Position numbers and translations under genes: made by a program
Source: JAKVCB01 sp965243695
GTDB taxonomy: Bacteria > Planctomycetota > Planctomycetia > Pirellulales > Lacipirellulaceae
DNA: 64,000 nucleotides
Direction: 5' to 3'
NCBI GenBank assembly: GCA_965243695.1
Contig: CBDEWC010000045.1
Location: 186,001-250,000, forward strand
In this document: positions 26,101-34,315 of the stretch, in pieces
Numbering within the stretch: the stretch's first letter is position 1
How the letters are laid out: the number at the start of each line of letters is the position of its first letter
The notes under the pieces: generated by a model
Databases searched by the model: none
The model's input: only the letters and a program-made list of their open reading frames with translations
What the model was told of the DNA's origin: nothing

Positions 26101-27519
26101 GAGAACCCGATCACTGGTGTCAAACAGCCCTGGCAGGTTACCCGCAGCTATGGCTGCAATTCCATGGTCGCCAGCGAACACCTGCTGACCTTTCGCTCAG
26201 GTGCGGCCGGGTTTTACGATCTTGTCGGCCAAAGCGGCACAGGAAACCTGGGCGGATTCAGATCGGGCTGCACTTCCAATCTGGTCGCTGCAGGGGGAGT
26301 CCTTAATGCACCCGACTACACGCGCACATGTAGTTGCACCTATCAGAATCAAACGTCCTTGGCACTCGTACACATGCCCGATGTTGAATTGTGGACGAAC
26401 AGTACTTACCAGGTTGGCAACCGGATCAAGAAGGTCGGTATCAATTTCGGCGCGCCCGGAGACCGACTCAGCAGCAACGGAACCTTGTGGCTCGATCATC
26501 CAAGTGTAGGCGGAAAATCACCGCACGTCGAAGTCCAGGTCGAAGGTCCACGCGCAACCTACTTTCGAAATCATCAATCGGCCGTTCGTGGTGGACCCCT
26601 TCCGTGGGTCTCGGCGTCAGGCGTCCAGAACGCCCAATCGATCACGATCCGACTACCCCAGTTTCTGGCAAAGAGCGATCGTCAACGGCAGGGAATTTCT
26701 GTGTCCGCTGATCGCGACGACGCCGAAGAACGCGCAGATGGCTCCATCTACCTTGACAGCAGTGACCTGGAACTGGTTGAGGATGATTCACCTCAACTTG
26801 TCGGAATGCGTTTCAAGAATATCCCGCTCAAGCAGGATGACCAGGTTGTCGAGGCAAGGATTCAATTTACCGTAGACGAAACTGGAGACGAGCCAACCAA
26901 CCTGATCATCCACGCGGAAGCAACCGATAATTCAAAACCCTTTCACGACGACACTTATAACATTTCGTCGCGCAACAAGACGACCGATGCTGTTTTATGG
27001 AATCCTGCCCCCTGGAAAACCGTGAAGACCAGTGGTCCCGCCCAGCGCACCCCTAATTTGGCAACCATGGTTAACGAAGTGCTTCGCCGGCCGGGATGGA
27101 GCGAGGGCAACGCGATTGGCTTTATTTTTTCTGGCACAGGAAAACGTACCGCCCACTCCGCGGCGAAGGATTCTGTTTTGGCAGCACGGCTCCTCTTGAA
27201 AACGCGCGAAGACCTCGCCAAACAGGAAGCCGACATGAAAAATCGCTCTGATTCGGTCTCATTTTGGACCGTCCGGCTTTATTTTTCCGAGCCCGACTCT
27301 CTTGCGCCAGGCGAACGCCTCTGCGACATCGGTCTGCAGGGAAAAACGGTGCTCGTCGGTTTGGACATATCGGATGGGAGCGGAGGTCAACGCGACGGTA
27401 TCGTGAAGGAGTTTTCACAGATCCCTGCGGAAGATTCGCTCAGAATCGATTTAAAAACCCCAACCGGCCAACAGCTGGGATCCCTGCTCAACGGTGTTGA
27501 ACTGGTCCTAGAACCCTAA
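23176..27519 (+). CDS. secreted PQQ-type propeller protein with an inserted Rossmann domain and malectin-like C terminus
   Basis: 1447 residues from ATG 23176, where a signal peptide begins (VTLLVLIALVAFTIGPQKVR-A). Two PQQ-binding-like (BamB/dehydrogenase-type) propeller halves surround an unexpected segment. The first starts DWPMWRYDAYRSGSS with repeats such as VVALDLETGHQLWEFFTGGP and YCVRADDGTLVWKFRG. Residues ~440-600 instead look like a class I SAM-methyltransferase-type Rossmann fold (AKGYALWYGIDESPLLNAIL, LQVAAVDTDAAKVQKLRRQF, RVSIHTHDPIAF, ANLVVIGSSF). The propeller then resumes (DDWTHQYGNIANTVKSNDRR; DSLSARDTYTGRVLWKRTI). The C terminus holds a jelly-roll-like region and a malectin-like domain (TVRLYFSEPDSLAPGERLCD, VLVGLDISDGSGGQRDGIVK). 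The function is unknown, and methyltransferase activity is not implied outside the cytoplasm. Confidence 0.8.
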   Translation: MSVAFGNNPRPRCNEVTLLVLIALVAFTIGPQKVRASDWPMWRYDAYRSGSSPHELGNNLQLAWHRKYVPRQQVWDDPLNHDLMPYDKVLEPIIMDGRLFFGFNDRDKVVALDLETGHQLWEFFTGGPVRLPPVGWQGKIYFTSDDGYLYCVRADDGTLVWKFRGGPSERKVIGNQRIISAWPARGGPVLRDGQIYFAASIWPFMGTFIYALDANTGDVIWVNDSTGAQYIDQPHGAPAFAGVAPQGALVATRNVLLVPGGRSVPAAFERKTGKFLNFHLGGKGTGGSFVCADERKIYIHTRQRGVRVGDLEKGNLSKSVLNEPLLTDNGTISFDGTQLKASTDSLDFKVQVDASGDIIRAGKYIFVAGKQAIRAVDTDGKVVWSHPVKGEVLRLLAGNKKLVAVTLDGQVLVFGPGAKGDSLIEESTQPIAIAAKKTATINKRARDLVRRADAAKGYALWYGIDESPLLNAILTESELQVAAVDTDAAKVQKLRRQFDQAGLYGRRVSIHTHDPIAFQAPPYIANLVVIGSSFAAPNMTLEHLRTVYNSVRPYGGALWLAIPETDKPRLLDFVAEANLPKARIDDQGEGIMIFREGSLPDTDDWTHQYGNIANTVKSNDRRVKLPLGVLWFGGSSNMDVLPRHGHAPPEQVIGGRTFVEGVDSLSARDTYTGRVLWKRTIENLGNFGVYYDNSYQDTPLSTKYNQVHIPGANGRGTNYVATDKEVYVVTGSKCQVLDARTGVTVREIQMPPVDSGPSGQATNKSPLWGFIGIVDDILLGGQGFSNYEGESQDRNAQNDLTILDMSASNGLVAFDRHTGQVLWRQPSQYSFLHNGIVAGGGRVYCLDKLPGSIEVNFQKRGLLEKYNSRIVAFDLATGTQRWENQENVFGTWLSYSESHKLLLQAGARGSDRLKDEVGDGMAAHRTDDGTIVWCDSERSYSGPCILHNDLVLTNVNSYQKSSGAYHLLDGSPHLVENPITGVKQPWQVTRSYGCNSMVASEHLLTFRSGAAGFYDLVGQSGTGNLGGFRSGCTSNLVAAGGVLNAPDYTRTCSCTYQNQTSLALVHMPDVELWTNSTYQVGNRIKKVGINFGAPGDRLSSNGTLWLDHPSVGGKSPHVEVQVEGPRATYFRNHQSAVRGGPLPWVSASGVQNAQSITIRLPQFLAKSDRQRQGISVSADRDDAEERADGSIYLDSSDLELVEDDSPQLVGMRFKNIPLKQDDQVVEARIQFTVDETGDEPTNLIIHAEATDNSKPFHDDTYNISSRNKTTDAVLWNPAPWKTVKTSGPAQRTPNLATMVNEVLRRPGWSEGNAIGFIFSGTGKRTAHSAAKDSVLAARLLLKTREDLAKQEADMKNRSDSVSFWTVRLYFSEPDSLAPGERLCDIGLQGKTVLVGLDISDGSGGQRDGIVKEFSQIPAEDSLRIDLKTPTGQQLGSLLNGVELVLEP

Positions 27520-27585
27520 ACCGGCGAACCCTAAACCGGCGAACCCTAAACCGGCGAATCCTAAACCGGCGAACCCTAAACCGTT
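27511..27585. repeat. tandem array, 5 x 15 bp, beginning over a stop codon
   Basis: Five 15-base units at 27511, 27526, 27541, 27556 and 27571 (GAACCCTAAACCGGC; unit 4 has T for C, unit 5 ends GTT). Unit 1 is the last three codons of the propeller gene (Glu-Pro-stop) plus six bases. Because the period is 15, every unit repeats an in-frame TAA. Confidence 0.95.
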
Positions 27586-27693
27586 CGATCTTTCGCCCGG
27601 AGACCTATGCGCAACAACCGGGCAAACGGAACAACAACTGGGATGTTGCCAGAGGCCCCCTGTTGAACCTGGGAAAAAAGAGGGAAGCAGATT

Positions 27694-28635
27694 TTAAAGC
27701 GTTAGATTTCTCGATCCCCAAATGCGCGTCACGACTAACACGGTTACTGCGGCGATGATCATGATAAAGGAAACCGCCACAGCCGATTCCAGATCCCCCA
27801 CACTTAACTCCAGGAAAACCGTGGTCGACAGGACTTCTGTTTTCCCACGAGTCGCCCCGGCAAAAACCAGTAACGGCCCAAATTCGCCCAAGGCACGTGC
27901 CCAGGCCAAAGTTCCAGCGGTCAACATTCCCTTACCTGTCTCCGGCAACACCACGCGCCCAAAGGCTTGAACTCGACTGCAACCGAGTGTTAAAGCCACT
28001 TGCTCGCGGCGCGAATCAATTTGATCGAATGTCGCGCGCATCGTACGCACTGCAAAAGCACAAGCAACGACAAATTGGGCAAGAATAACACCCGGGACTT
28101 CGTAGACAACCGCCTTGCGAAATACGTCTGGCATGTACTGAAACAGAATCAGCAAACTGAGCCCGACCACCAGCGGTGGTAATAAGATTGGAATATCGAG
28201 CAAGGCATCGACAAAATTTCTGCCCCAGAATCGATGTCGGGAAAGCAGGTATCCAACAGGCACCGCGACCCACAACGACAAAATCGTGGTGATTGTGCAC
28301 GACACCAGGCTCAACCAAATGGAACGGCGAATATCTTCATTCGCCAGGGCAGTACCTAGTGGATTGTTGACAAACACCGCCAGGAAAGGATGCTGCTGGG
28401 TCCAAGCGGGATCGAGGACAGAATCGTCAACCCCGTGGATCATGTAAGCAGCATCGGCGACGAGCATTGCCAGGATCAACAGCAAATACACACCGCCAAT
28501 TGCCGAAAAGACCACGTAAAACAGCACATCGGAACCTGCCTGATGCGAGTTCGACCCGCTGAGATCGGATTCTCCTCCTGCGGGATCCTTCGGGGCCACC
28601 GAAGCATGGTCAGATTGGGATAAGGGTTTCACCAT
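27694..28635 (-). CDS. molybdate/tungstate-type ABC transporter permease
   Basis: 313 residues from ATG 28635, chosen because it lies two bases beyond the stop of the binding-protein gene (28638-28640); an upstream ATG at 28722 would overlap it by 85 bases. About six membrane segments are seen, for example DVLFYVVFSAIGGVYLLLIL and IPILLPPLVVGLSLLILFQY. The EAA loop that contacts the ATPase is clear: EQVALTLGCSRVQAFGRVVLPE, then GALGEFGPLLVFAGATRGKTE. The sequence resembles ModB/TupB. It is the last gene of a minus-strand operon with ModC, MoaD, MoeB and the tandem ModA protein. The substrate anion (molybdate or tungstate) is inferred from the neighbours. Confidence 0.85.
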   Translation of the reverse strand: MVKPLSQSDHASVAPKDPAGGESDLSGSNSHQAGSDVLFYVVFSAIGGVYLLLILAMLVADAAYMIHGVDDSVLDPAWTQQHPFLAVFVNNPLGTALANEDIRRSIWLSLVSCTITTILSLWVAVPVGYLLSRHRFWGRNFVDALLDIPILLPPLVVGLSLLILFQYMPDVFRKAVVYEVPGVILAQFVVACAFAVRTMRATFDQIDSRREQVALTLGCSRVQAFGRVVLPETGKGMLTAGTLAWARALGEFGPLLVFAGATRGKTEVLSTTVFLELSVGDLESAVAVSFIMIIAAVTVLVVTRIWGSRNLTL

Positions 28636-28637
28636 CT

Positions 28638-30230
28638 TTATGGCAGAGCCTCTGGCTGGGGTCGACTGTTTGTCTGAGGATCCAAGCCACTTGATGCAGA
28701 TCCCGGTTGTTGAGACTGCCATCCAAAACCGGCTGTCTCGAACTGTTCCTGCGAACTGGCAATTGCCGTTTGCAAACGTTTGCTGAGCTGTTTCTGTTTG
28801 CTGGCTCTGGCAATGCCATAAGGCTGCACGGCGCGGGCCAGCGGCGAATCGACCCTGATGAAATCGACTTTATTTTGTTCGGCAAGTGCATCTGTTTCAT
28901 AGGCCAGCGTGGCATCGGCCGATCCGGTCGTGATACTGGGAACCAACAGCGCCGAAGAGGTTGTTTGTGAAACGACATTGTCCTGCAACACCTGTTCATA
29001 AATCCCCGCCGACTTCAGCAGCCGCTGGCTTAGAACGCCGATCGTACATTGTTCTGCCTGCCCAAGCACGACGCGAATTCCAGGTTGTGCCAAGTCGGCA
29101 AGCTCACGAATTCCTTTTGGATTCCCCTCGGCAACGAGAATCCCGATGTTGGCATGGGAGATGTCTATGGCATCCTGAAAAAGCTCGGCAACTGTGTTGA
29201 GGTAGTATTTGTCGCATGCCATGAAGGCATCGGGAAAATCTTCCACATGATCTTGAGAGGTAGCCCGCATTTGTGCCGTGAGAATGCCACAACCGTTGTA
29301 AACCGTATTGATCTCGACTCCCTCTCGTTCGGAAAACTCTTGCAAGATTGGCTCGAGTGCACGCCGATTGATTGCGCCGGCATAAAATGTCAACTCGGGA
29401 ACCTCGGCCCAATCGTCGCCCTGAACCGGTCGGTAACCCATTCGCTCGAAAACAGGCAAACCGCGATCGCTAGCGGTCAAATAACGCACGAAGTGAAGCG
29501 CTTCGGAGGGTTGTTCGCAAGAGGTCAAAATACCAATGGCAATATCCACACTGCCCAGCGACTCTACCTGGTCGCCAATGCCTTCAATTTCGGGGTACTG
29601 CGCGGCAACGCTATCCCACAAGACACCCGCATCAATGCTTCCCAGCTTGATATCATTGGCAACATCGTTCACGGTGGGCTTAAAGACACCTGTCTCGCGC
29701 ACGTGAGATTCGAGGGTTTCCCACTTCCCAAGCCTTTGCAGGGCCTGCCGGACCGTTCTTCCGATGGCTGTCTGATCTGGATTTCCCAGGGCAACTCTCA
29801 CGTCATCGCGCAAAAGGTCGTCTACCGATTGAACGTTTTGGGGATTTCCTTGAGGAACACAAAGGACCGCCGACATCGTTGCAATCGGAACAATTTCCGC
29901 CACAAGTCCTTCGTCTGCTGCCAGTTTTAGGTAACTCCTATCGGCGGCCAGATAGAGATCGCCTACACGACTCACCTTGATTTGACTCAACAGCGTGTTG
30001 GAACCTCCATATTGCAGCCGAATCCGAACGTTGTATTCGCGCTCGTACATAGCGGCGATCTCTTCGACCGGTCGCCGCATTCCGGCGGCGCAATACATAA
30101 ACAATTCGCCACTTCTTTCGCCTGCTATCCGACTGGTATCATTGCCTGGCAGTAAAAATATCAAGATTACTAACAGGCCAATCGACACCACTGAGAACAA
30201 CAAGAGGGGATTGGTAATACCAGCACGCAT
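28638..30230 (-). CDS. tandem ModA-type extracellular binding protein (two fused domains)
   Basis: 530 residues from ATG 30230, which starts at a signal/anchor segment (MRAGITNPLLLFSVVSIGLL); an upstream Met at 30308 is possible. Domain 1 (~35-270) and domain 2 (~275-500) are both ModA/WtpA-like: GELFMYCAAGMRRPVEEIAA with YGGSNTLLSQIKVSRVGDLY in the first, ELTFYAGAINRRALEPILQE with YNGCGILTAQMRATSQ in the second. Each has a matching middle (DVRVALGNPDQTAIGRTVRQ and GIRVVLGQAEQCTIGVLSQR). ModA proteins normally have one such domain, so this is a fusion or duplication. Ser/Thr ligands of the oxyanion pocket appear kept in domain 1, with more change in domain 2 (Cys in GCG). It sits directly before the permease gene. 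Confidence 0.8.
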   Translation of the reverse strand: MRAGITNPLLLFSVVSIGLLVILIFLLPGNDTSRIAGERSGELFMYCAAGMRRPVEEIAAMYEREYNVRIRLQYGGSNTLLSQIKVSRVGDLYLAADRSYLKLAADEGLVAEIVPIATMSAVLCVPQGNPQNVQSVDDLLRDDVRVALGNPDQTAIGRTVRQALQRLGKWETLESHVRETGVFKPTVNDVANDIKLGSIDAGVLWDSVAAQYPEIEGIGDQVESLGSVDIAIGILTSCEQPSEALHFVRYLTASDRGLPVFERMGYRPVQGDDWAEVPELTFYAGAINRRALEPILQEFSEREGVEINTVYNGCGILTAQMRATSQDHVEDFPDAFMACDKYYLNTVAELFQDAIDISHANIGILVAEGNPKGIRELADLAQPGIRVVLGQAEQCTIGVLSQRLLKSAGIYEQVLQDNVVSQTTSSALLVPSITTGSADATLAYETDALAEQNKVDFIRVDSPLARAVQPYGIARASKQKQLSKRLQTAIASSQEQFETAGFGWQSQQPGSASSGLDPQTNSRPQPEALP

Positions 30231-30340
30231 GCTGTGAAAGCAGGACAAACCGCCGATACGACCCGCCGGTCGAATGCAATCACGCTTGGTGGTAACACTT
30301 TTATTCATCACTTGGACTCGCTGCGTGGCTGGTGGAATTC

Positions 30341-31117
30341 CTATTCCGTCTCCGTGTCGATTTGTGAACAGACATTGCAATTCGGATCTTTGTTCAGCTG
30401 TAACGTGCGAAATGCCATCGACCGCAAGTCGCAAACCAGCAGTTTACCAGTAAGCGTTTCCCCGAAACGGGCAATGACCTTGATTGCCTCCATGGCCCCC
30501 AGGCATCCGATGGTACCCGAAACGGCCCCAAACACGGGAAATTCTCGTTTCCAGGCGGGAGGAGTGTCGGGATAAAGACAATTCAGACAGGGAGTCTTGC
30601 CGGGTAGGATCGTCGTAAGTTGGGCCTCTAAATCGTACATCGCACATTCGACCAGGGGTTTGCGCATTTTCACGGCCTGGCGGTTGAGTGCGAAGCGTTC
30701 CTCAAATAGAGGGGCACAATCGACGACCAGATCGGCCTGTTCAACCAGTTCTTGCGCGTTACGTTCACTCACATTTTCGGAAACGGTATCGATGATGGTC
30801 TGCGGTTTGAACTCTTCCAATCGCCGTTTAGCCACCTCAACACGCGATTGGCCAACCGCCCCATAGTTCATGAGAAGTTGGCGATTCAGATCGGAGAACT
30901 GAATGTTTCCTCCATGCGCAAGAATCAACCTGCCTACACCAGCGGCCACTAACTCATACGCCACAACGCTCCCCAGCCCACCGCAGCGGCTCACCAAGAC
31001 GGTTGCCTGTTTCAGTCGTTGTTGGCCAACTTCCCCAAAATCGTCAACCCACATTTGCCACTGGTGAATTGCACGGTCTTCGTTGGTAAGTTGGCCTTCC
31101 GAATGCATAGGTGTCAA
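30341..31117 (-). CDS. ThiF/MoeB/HesA-family E1-like adenylyltransferase
   Basis: 258 residues. This family adenylates the C terminus of a MoaD/ThiS-type carrier for sulfur transfer. Seen: VLVSRCGGLGSVVAYELVAA (the first Gly of the usual GAGGLG loop is Arg-Cys), FSDLNRQLLMN with the ATP-contacting Arg, ADLVVDCAPLFEERFALNRQ (Asp), and a four-Cys zinc site in CLNC at ~172-175 and CNVC near the end. There is no rhodanese extension. The MoaD-like gene at 31151 ends 34 bases upstream of it, so the pair very probably acts together in making the molybdopterin/tungstopterin dithiolene. Confidence 0.85.
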   Translation of the reverse strand: MTPMHSEGQLTNEDRAIHQWQMWVDDFGEVGQQRLKQATVLVSRCGGLGSVVAYELVAAGVGRLILAHGGNIQFSDLNRQLLMNYGAVGQSRVEVAKRRLEEFKPQTIIDTVSENVSERNAQELVEQADLVVDCAPLFEERFALNRQAVKMRKPLVECAMYDLEAQLTTILPGKTPCLNCLYPDTPPAWKREFPVFGAVSGTIGCLGAMEAIKVIARFGETLTGKLLVCDLRSMAFRTLQLNKDPNCNVCSQIDTETE

Positions 31118-31150
31118 ATCAGGGGATCCGAAGTTGAAAGGAAAACAGAT

Positions 31151-31426
31151 TCAGCCGCCACTAATGGCTGCAAAAATGGTGATTTCATCACCTTCGACTA
31201 ACCTGGTTGAGTCCTCCAAATTGGTCTGGCGGTCGCCAACAAAAAGCAGAATGGAGGGGCGCAACTGGGCACCATCGAGTACGAATTCCGTAAACACTTT
31301 TGGGTGACAGGTTGTAAGTTCTTCCATAAGTTTGGCCACGGTACAACCGGCGGACACCTCTGGCTCCTCACTGGAAATGCCAAGTGCTGCCTTGACTTGG
31401 GTTGTGTAAACAACTCGAACCTTCAT
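31151..31426 (-). CDS. MoaD/ThiS-like ubiquitin-fold sulfur carrier
   Basis: 91 residues ending in the diagnostic diglycine (EITIFAAISGG), which is adenylated and thiocarboxylated. The fold pattern is normal: MKVRVVYTTQVKAALGIS, then CTVAKLMEELTTCHPKVFTE and STRLVEGDEITIF. It is next to its likely E1 partner at 30341 and to ModC at 31455. A second carrier with the same tail is at 41018, beside AOR. Confidence 0.85.
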   Translation of the reverse strand: MKVRVVYTTQVKAALGISSEEPEVSAGCTVAKLMEELTTCHPKVFTEFVLDGAQLRPSILLFVGDRQTNLEDSTRLVEGDEITIFAAISGG

Positions 31427-31454
31427 GGTAAAATCGATCTCTTATCCAGATGGG

Positions 31455-32132
31455 CTAATTCGTTATTGGAGAACCAAGGTGACCCGACTGCGAATCGCTG
31501 CTGCTATTGGCCTCGAGAATCTGACCATTCTCAAGCACAAACTTGCAGTCCGCCAGACTTCGTGCTTCATGGGTATTGTGAGTAACATGCAGCGTGGTCA
31601 CCCGGGTCGCATGCTGCACATCCTTGAGCAGTTGGTACATTTGGTCCCTTGTTGCATCATCCAATGCCGAAAGAGGCTCATCGAGTAGCAAAATTGGCGG
31701 CCCAAAGGCCAAAGCGCGCCCGAGAGCCACACGTTGGGCTTCTCCTCCGCTGAGATTTGCAGGCCTTCGATCCAACAAGTGCGAGATAGAAAGCAGTTCT
31801 GCCAACTCGTCCACACGCTCCGCAATTTTCGGCGAGGCCCAATTTCGAACTTCCAAAGAAAGCGAAAGATTCTCTCGCACCTTCATCGTCGGAAACAAGG
31901 CGCCGTCCTGGGGAACATAGCCGATGTTTCGTTTGGCGGCTTTGCAAGTGGTAACTTCTTCACCGGCCAGGTAGATACTCCCACCGTCGATGGGCCGCAG
32001 CCCACACAGACACTCCAGCAACGTGGTTTTCCCACTGCCGGTCTTTCCCATCAACACCCCATAGTGCCCACTGGGAATTTCCAGCGATACACCTTCGAGG
32101 CAAAATGTTTTCAAATCTTCAACGCGGATCAT
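31455..32132 (-). CDS. ABC transporter ATP-binding protein (ModC-like)
   Basis: 225 residues from ATG 32132; upstream frame to 32228 has no domain. Walker A GKTGSGKTT at ~29-37, Q-loop YVPQDG (Gln75), signature LSGGEAQRVALGRALA at ~127-142, Walker B ILLLDEPLSALDD, and the switch His in LHVTHNTHEA. The C-terminal TOBE (molybdate-sensing) domain of classical ModC is absent, as in short tungstate/molybdate ATPases. It drives the permease at 27694 and lies first in the five-gene operon (ModC, MoaD, MoeB, ModA-ModA, ModB). Confidence 0.88.
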   Translation of the reverse strand: MIRVEDLKTFCLEGVSLEIPSGHYGVLMGKTGSGKTTLLECLCGLRPIDGGSIYLAGEEVTTCKAAKRNIGYVPQDGALFPTMKVRENLSLSLEVRNWASPKIAERVDELAELLSISHLLDRRPANLSGGEAQRVALGRALAFGPPILLLDEPLSALDDATRDQMYQLLKDVQHATRVTTLHVTHNTHEARSLADCKFVLENGQILEANSSSDSQSGHLGSPITN

Positions 32133-32296
32133 AAAACCATTCCCACTCCTGATTGTAACCGGACCATCTTCCCTAGGTCTACCTGGCGTCCCCCCTCTAC
32201 CTTTCCTATTTGCACCACCAAAGTCCACGAACTGCCAGGATCAAGTCGGCAAACCGCAAGTCACACAGGTTTGGTAGCCTCAGCAAGTGGAGCCGC

Positions 32297-33781
32297 TTAC
32301 ATCTCCATCACGGCTTCAATATCAGGATCGAGTTTTGGAGGGCGAGAGTAAAACGAAATCCCAAAAAACAACAACAACGACACCAGCAGGGACACCGCTC
32401 CCACCTGCAAGCCATGCGGGAGCGTGATGCCACTAACCCGAATGACAAAGTTAATCAACAAACTGGAGAGAATTGCTGCAATCGCTGCCGGCGCCGTGGC
32501 TCGCTTCCAATTAAAGCCAATCGCTATGGTCGGCACCAGCGCCGCGGCAAACGTTCCCCAGCCAAATGCCCCCAAGAGGGCCACCAGGTCGTTCAGGTAC
32601 AGCGCAAACATGGCTGCCACAATCGCTAGAATGACGGTTACGGTTCGTGCCCACAACAACTCCCGCTGGAGGGAATGGCCCCACAAAGCCTTTGGAATAT
32701 CGTGAACGATAGCAGCCGCGCCAATGTTAAGGAATGCGTCGGCGGTCGACATGATTGCCGAAAACAAGCCTGCAAAAACGAGTCCTGCCAGGACTGGATG
32801 TGCGAACGCCTGTAAAAACTGAGGTGCCGCCTGATCACTGTTCTCCAAGGGAGGATACGATCCGTTTAACACGTGAGCCCGCATTACCAACCCAATGCTG
32901 ATCCACAACAAAGCAGAGAGCAAATATCCGATGACTGAGAAGAACAGAATGTAACGTGCGTCGGTAATTTTTTTGTTCATCATAAGCTTTGTGACAACGT
33001 GCGGCTGCCCCACATTGCCGATCGCAAAGAGAAAGAACCACGACAAACTTCCCACAATCCCCAACGTACCCCAGGGGAGTATCGCTTCGGAATCGTCGGC
33101 CTGGATGGTCTCTACAACTCCGTGAACACCTCCTCCAAAGGAATGAACGGCCGTCGCAAAAACGAGGATTGCCGCCACCACCATCATCAATCCCTGGATC
33201 AAATCGGTGTAAACCGACGCTATAATTCCCCCGGTTACACAGTAAAACACAAGCACTGCCACAGAAAACGCAACACACATCTCCAGTGAGACTTCGCCAA
33301 TGGCAGGATGATTGGAGACGATACCGCGAAGCACCGTTGCCATCGCCAGAATTTGCGCGCCGAGGTAACCCATAACTCCCAGAACAATCGCCAATGCCGT
33401 GAGCAGACGACACGCTTCACTATTGTAGCGCGCGGCAACGACATCGGGCAGTGACACCGAGTCGCACAATTCTCCCATCAGGCGCAACCGTTTTCCCAGC
33501 AAGAAGAAGGTGAGGCAATATCCAATCGGCGCAGCCACCACCATCCAGACACTGCTCATTCCCAAGCCATAAACCAACCCGGGGCCGCCTACAAAACCAA
33601 AGCCGCTCATCATACTCGAGAAAACGGCAACTCCTGTAACTACGATCCCCAAGTCGCGACCAGCCATAAAGAAATCGCGGGACGATTTTGTACGACGCAT
33701 GGCCCACAGGCCGATGCCAATACACGTCAACATATAAAAGCCGACGCAAATCAGAATTATCGTTGCGCGATCGAGGTGCAT
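32297..33781 (-). CDS. sodium:solute symporter (SSS) family
   Basis: 494 residues with about 13 membrane helices. The family pattern is clear: IGIGLWAMRRTKSSRDFFMA, VAVFSSMMSGFGFVGGPGLV, VFYCVTGGIIASVYTDLIQG, LLALTI-like helix ends, and LAGLVFAGLFSAIMSTADAF, the SSS signature in which Ser/Thr bind Na+. The substrate (sugar, acid or amino acid) cannot be decided. Its start is three bases after the stop of the small membrane protein at 33785, so the two are translated together. Confidence 0.88.
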   Translation of the reverse strand: MHLDRATIILICVGFYMLTCIGIGLWAMRRTKSSRDFFMAGRDLGIVVTGVAVFSSMMSGFGFVGGPGLVYGLGMSSVWMVVAAPIGYCLTFFLLGKRLRLMGELCDSVSLPDVVAARYNSEACRLLTALAIVLGVMGYLGAQILAMATVLRGIVSNHPAIGEVSLEMCVAFSVAVLVFYCVTGGIIASVYTDLIQGLMMVVAAILVFATAVHSFGGGVHGVVETIQADDSEAILPWGTLGIVGSLSWFFLFAIGNVGQPHVVTKLMMNKKITDARYILFFSVIGYLLSALLWISIGLVMRAHVLNGSYPPLENSDQAAPQFLQAFAHPVLAGLVFAGLFSAIMSTADAFLNIGAAAIVHDIPKALWGHSLQRELLWARTVTVILAIVAAMFALYLNDLVALLGAFGWGTFAAALVPTIAIGFNWKRATAPAAIAAILSSLLINFVIRVSGITLPHGLQVGAVSLLVSLLLFFGISFYSRPPKLDPDIEAVMEM

Positions 33782-33784
33782 CGA

Positions 33785-34315
33785 TTAGTTTTCCCGTTCT
33801 TTCCGTCGCCGGGAAACCAAGGTTTGAAATCGCGCTTCGTCCTGCGGCAGCAAAATCCAGTGCGAAAAGGTGAACATGTAAATCAACACCAGAGCTATTG
33901 GCGAAGGACCCAACACAAAGAGCATCACTGCGGTCGACGCCGGAAAACCAAAGAGATTGCCGACCGTGGTATGAAGCCCGTTCCAATACAAAATCACCAC
34001 CAGAGAAAACAATCCTGCGTAGACGAACCCAGCAACCACTAGCAGACGGGCAGCGACACCCTGTTTTTGATTTGGGGTCAATCCGAACACCATGCAAAAT
34101 AACGTAAAAACTGCTGTCAGGGCACCGTAGCAACCCGTCACCACCACGATAGCTGCGTGCCGTTGGTGTCCGTCAGGAGCTTGCTGGATCGTTTTTTCCG
34201 GATATCCCGGGTGGTCAAATCCCTGCCCCTGGTCGACCGACTTGGTGAGGCAAATTCCAACGACGGTCACGGCCATTAGAATGAGTACTCCGAATAATAC
34301 TTGAGGCATGTTCAT
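33785..34315 (-). CDS. small membrane protein paired with the symporter
   Basis: 176 residues with four likely membrane segments: VLFGVLILMAVTVVGICLT, IVVVTGCYGALTAVFTLFCM, LLVVAGFVYAGLFSLVVILY, and TAVMLFVLGPSPIALVLIYM. The C terminus is charged and cytoplasmic-looking (SRRRKEREN). No family is recognised. Its position directly before the symporter, with a three-base gap, suggests an accessory subunit, like the small partner proteins of some SSS transporters. Confidence 0.7.
   Translation of the reverse strand: MNMPQVLFGVLILMAVTVVGICLTKSVDQGQGFDHPGYPEKTIQQAPDGHQRHAAIVVVTGCYGALTAVFTLFCMVFGLTPNQKQGVAARLLVVAGFVYAGLFSLVVILYWNGLHTTVGNLFGFPASTAVMLFVLGPSPIALVLIYMFTFSHWILLPQDEARFQTLVSRRRKEREN

Noticed and set aside
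27511..27585. CRISPR-like array
   Set aside because: Units follow each other without spacers, the unit is only 15 bp, and no cas gene is near. The same applies to the other arrays.
29049..29930. 293-codon plus-strand frame across the tandem ModA gene
   Set aside because: Antisense to two matching ModA domains; Cys- and Asn-rich, without a domain.
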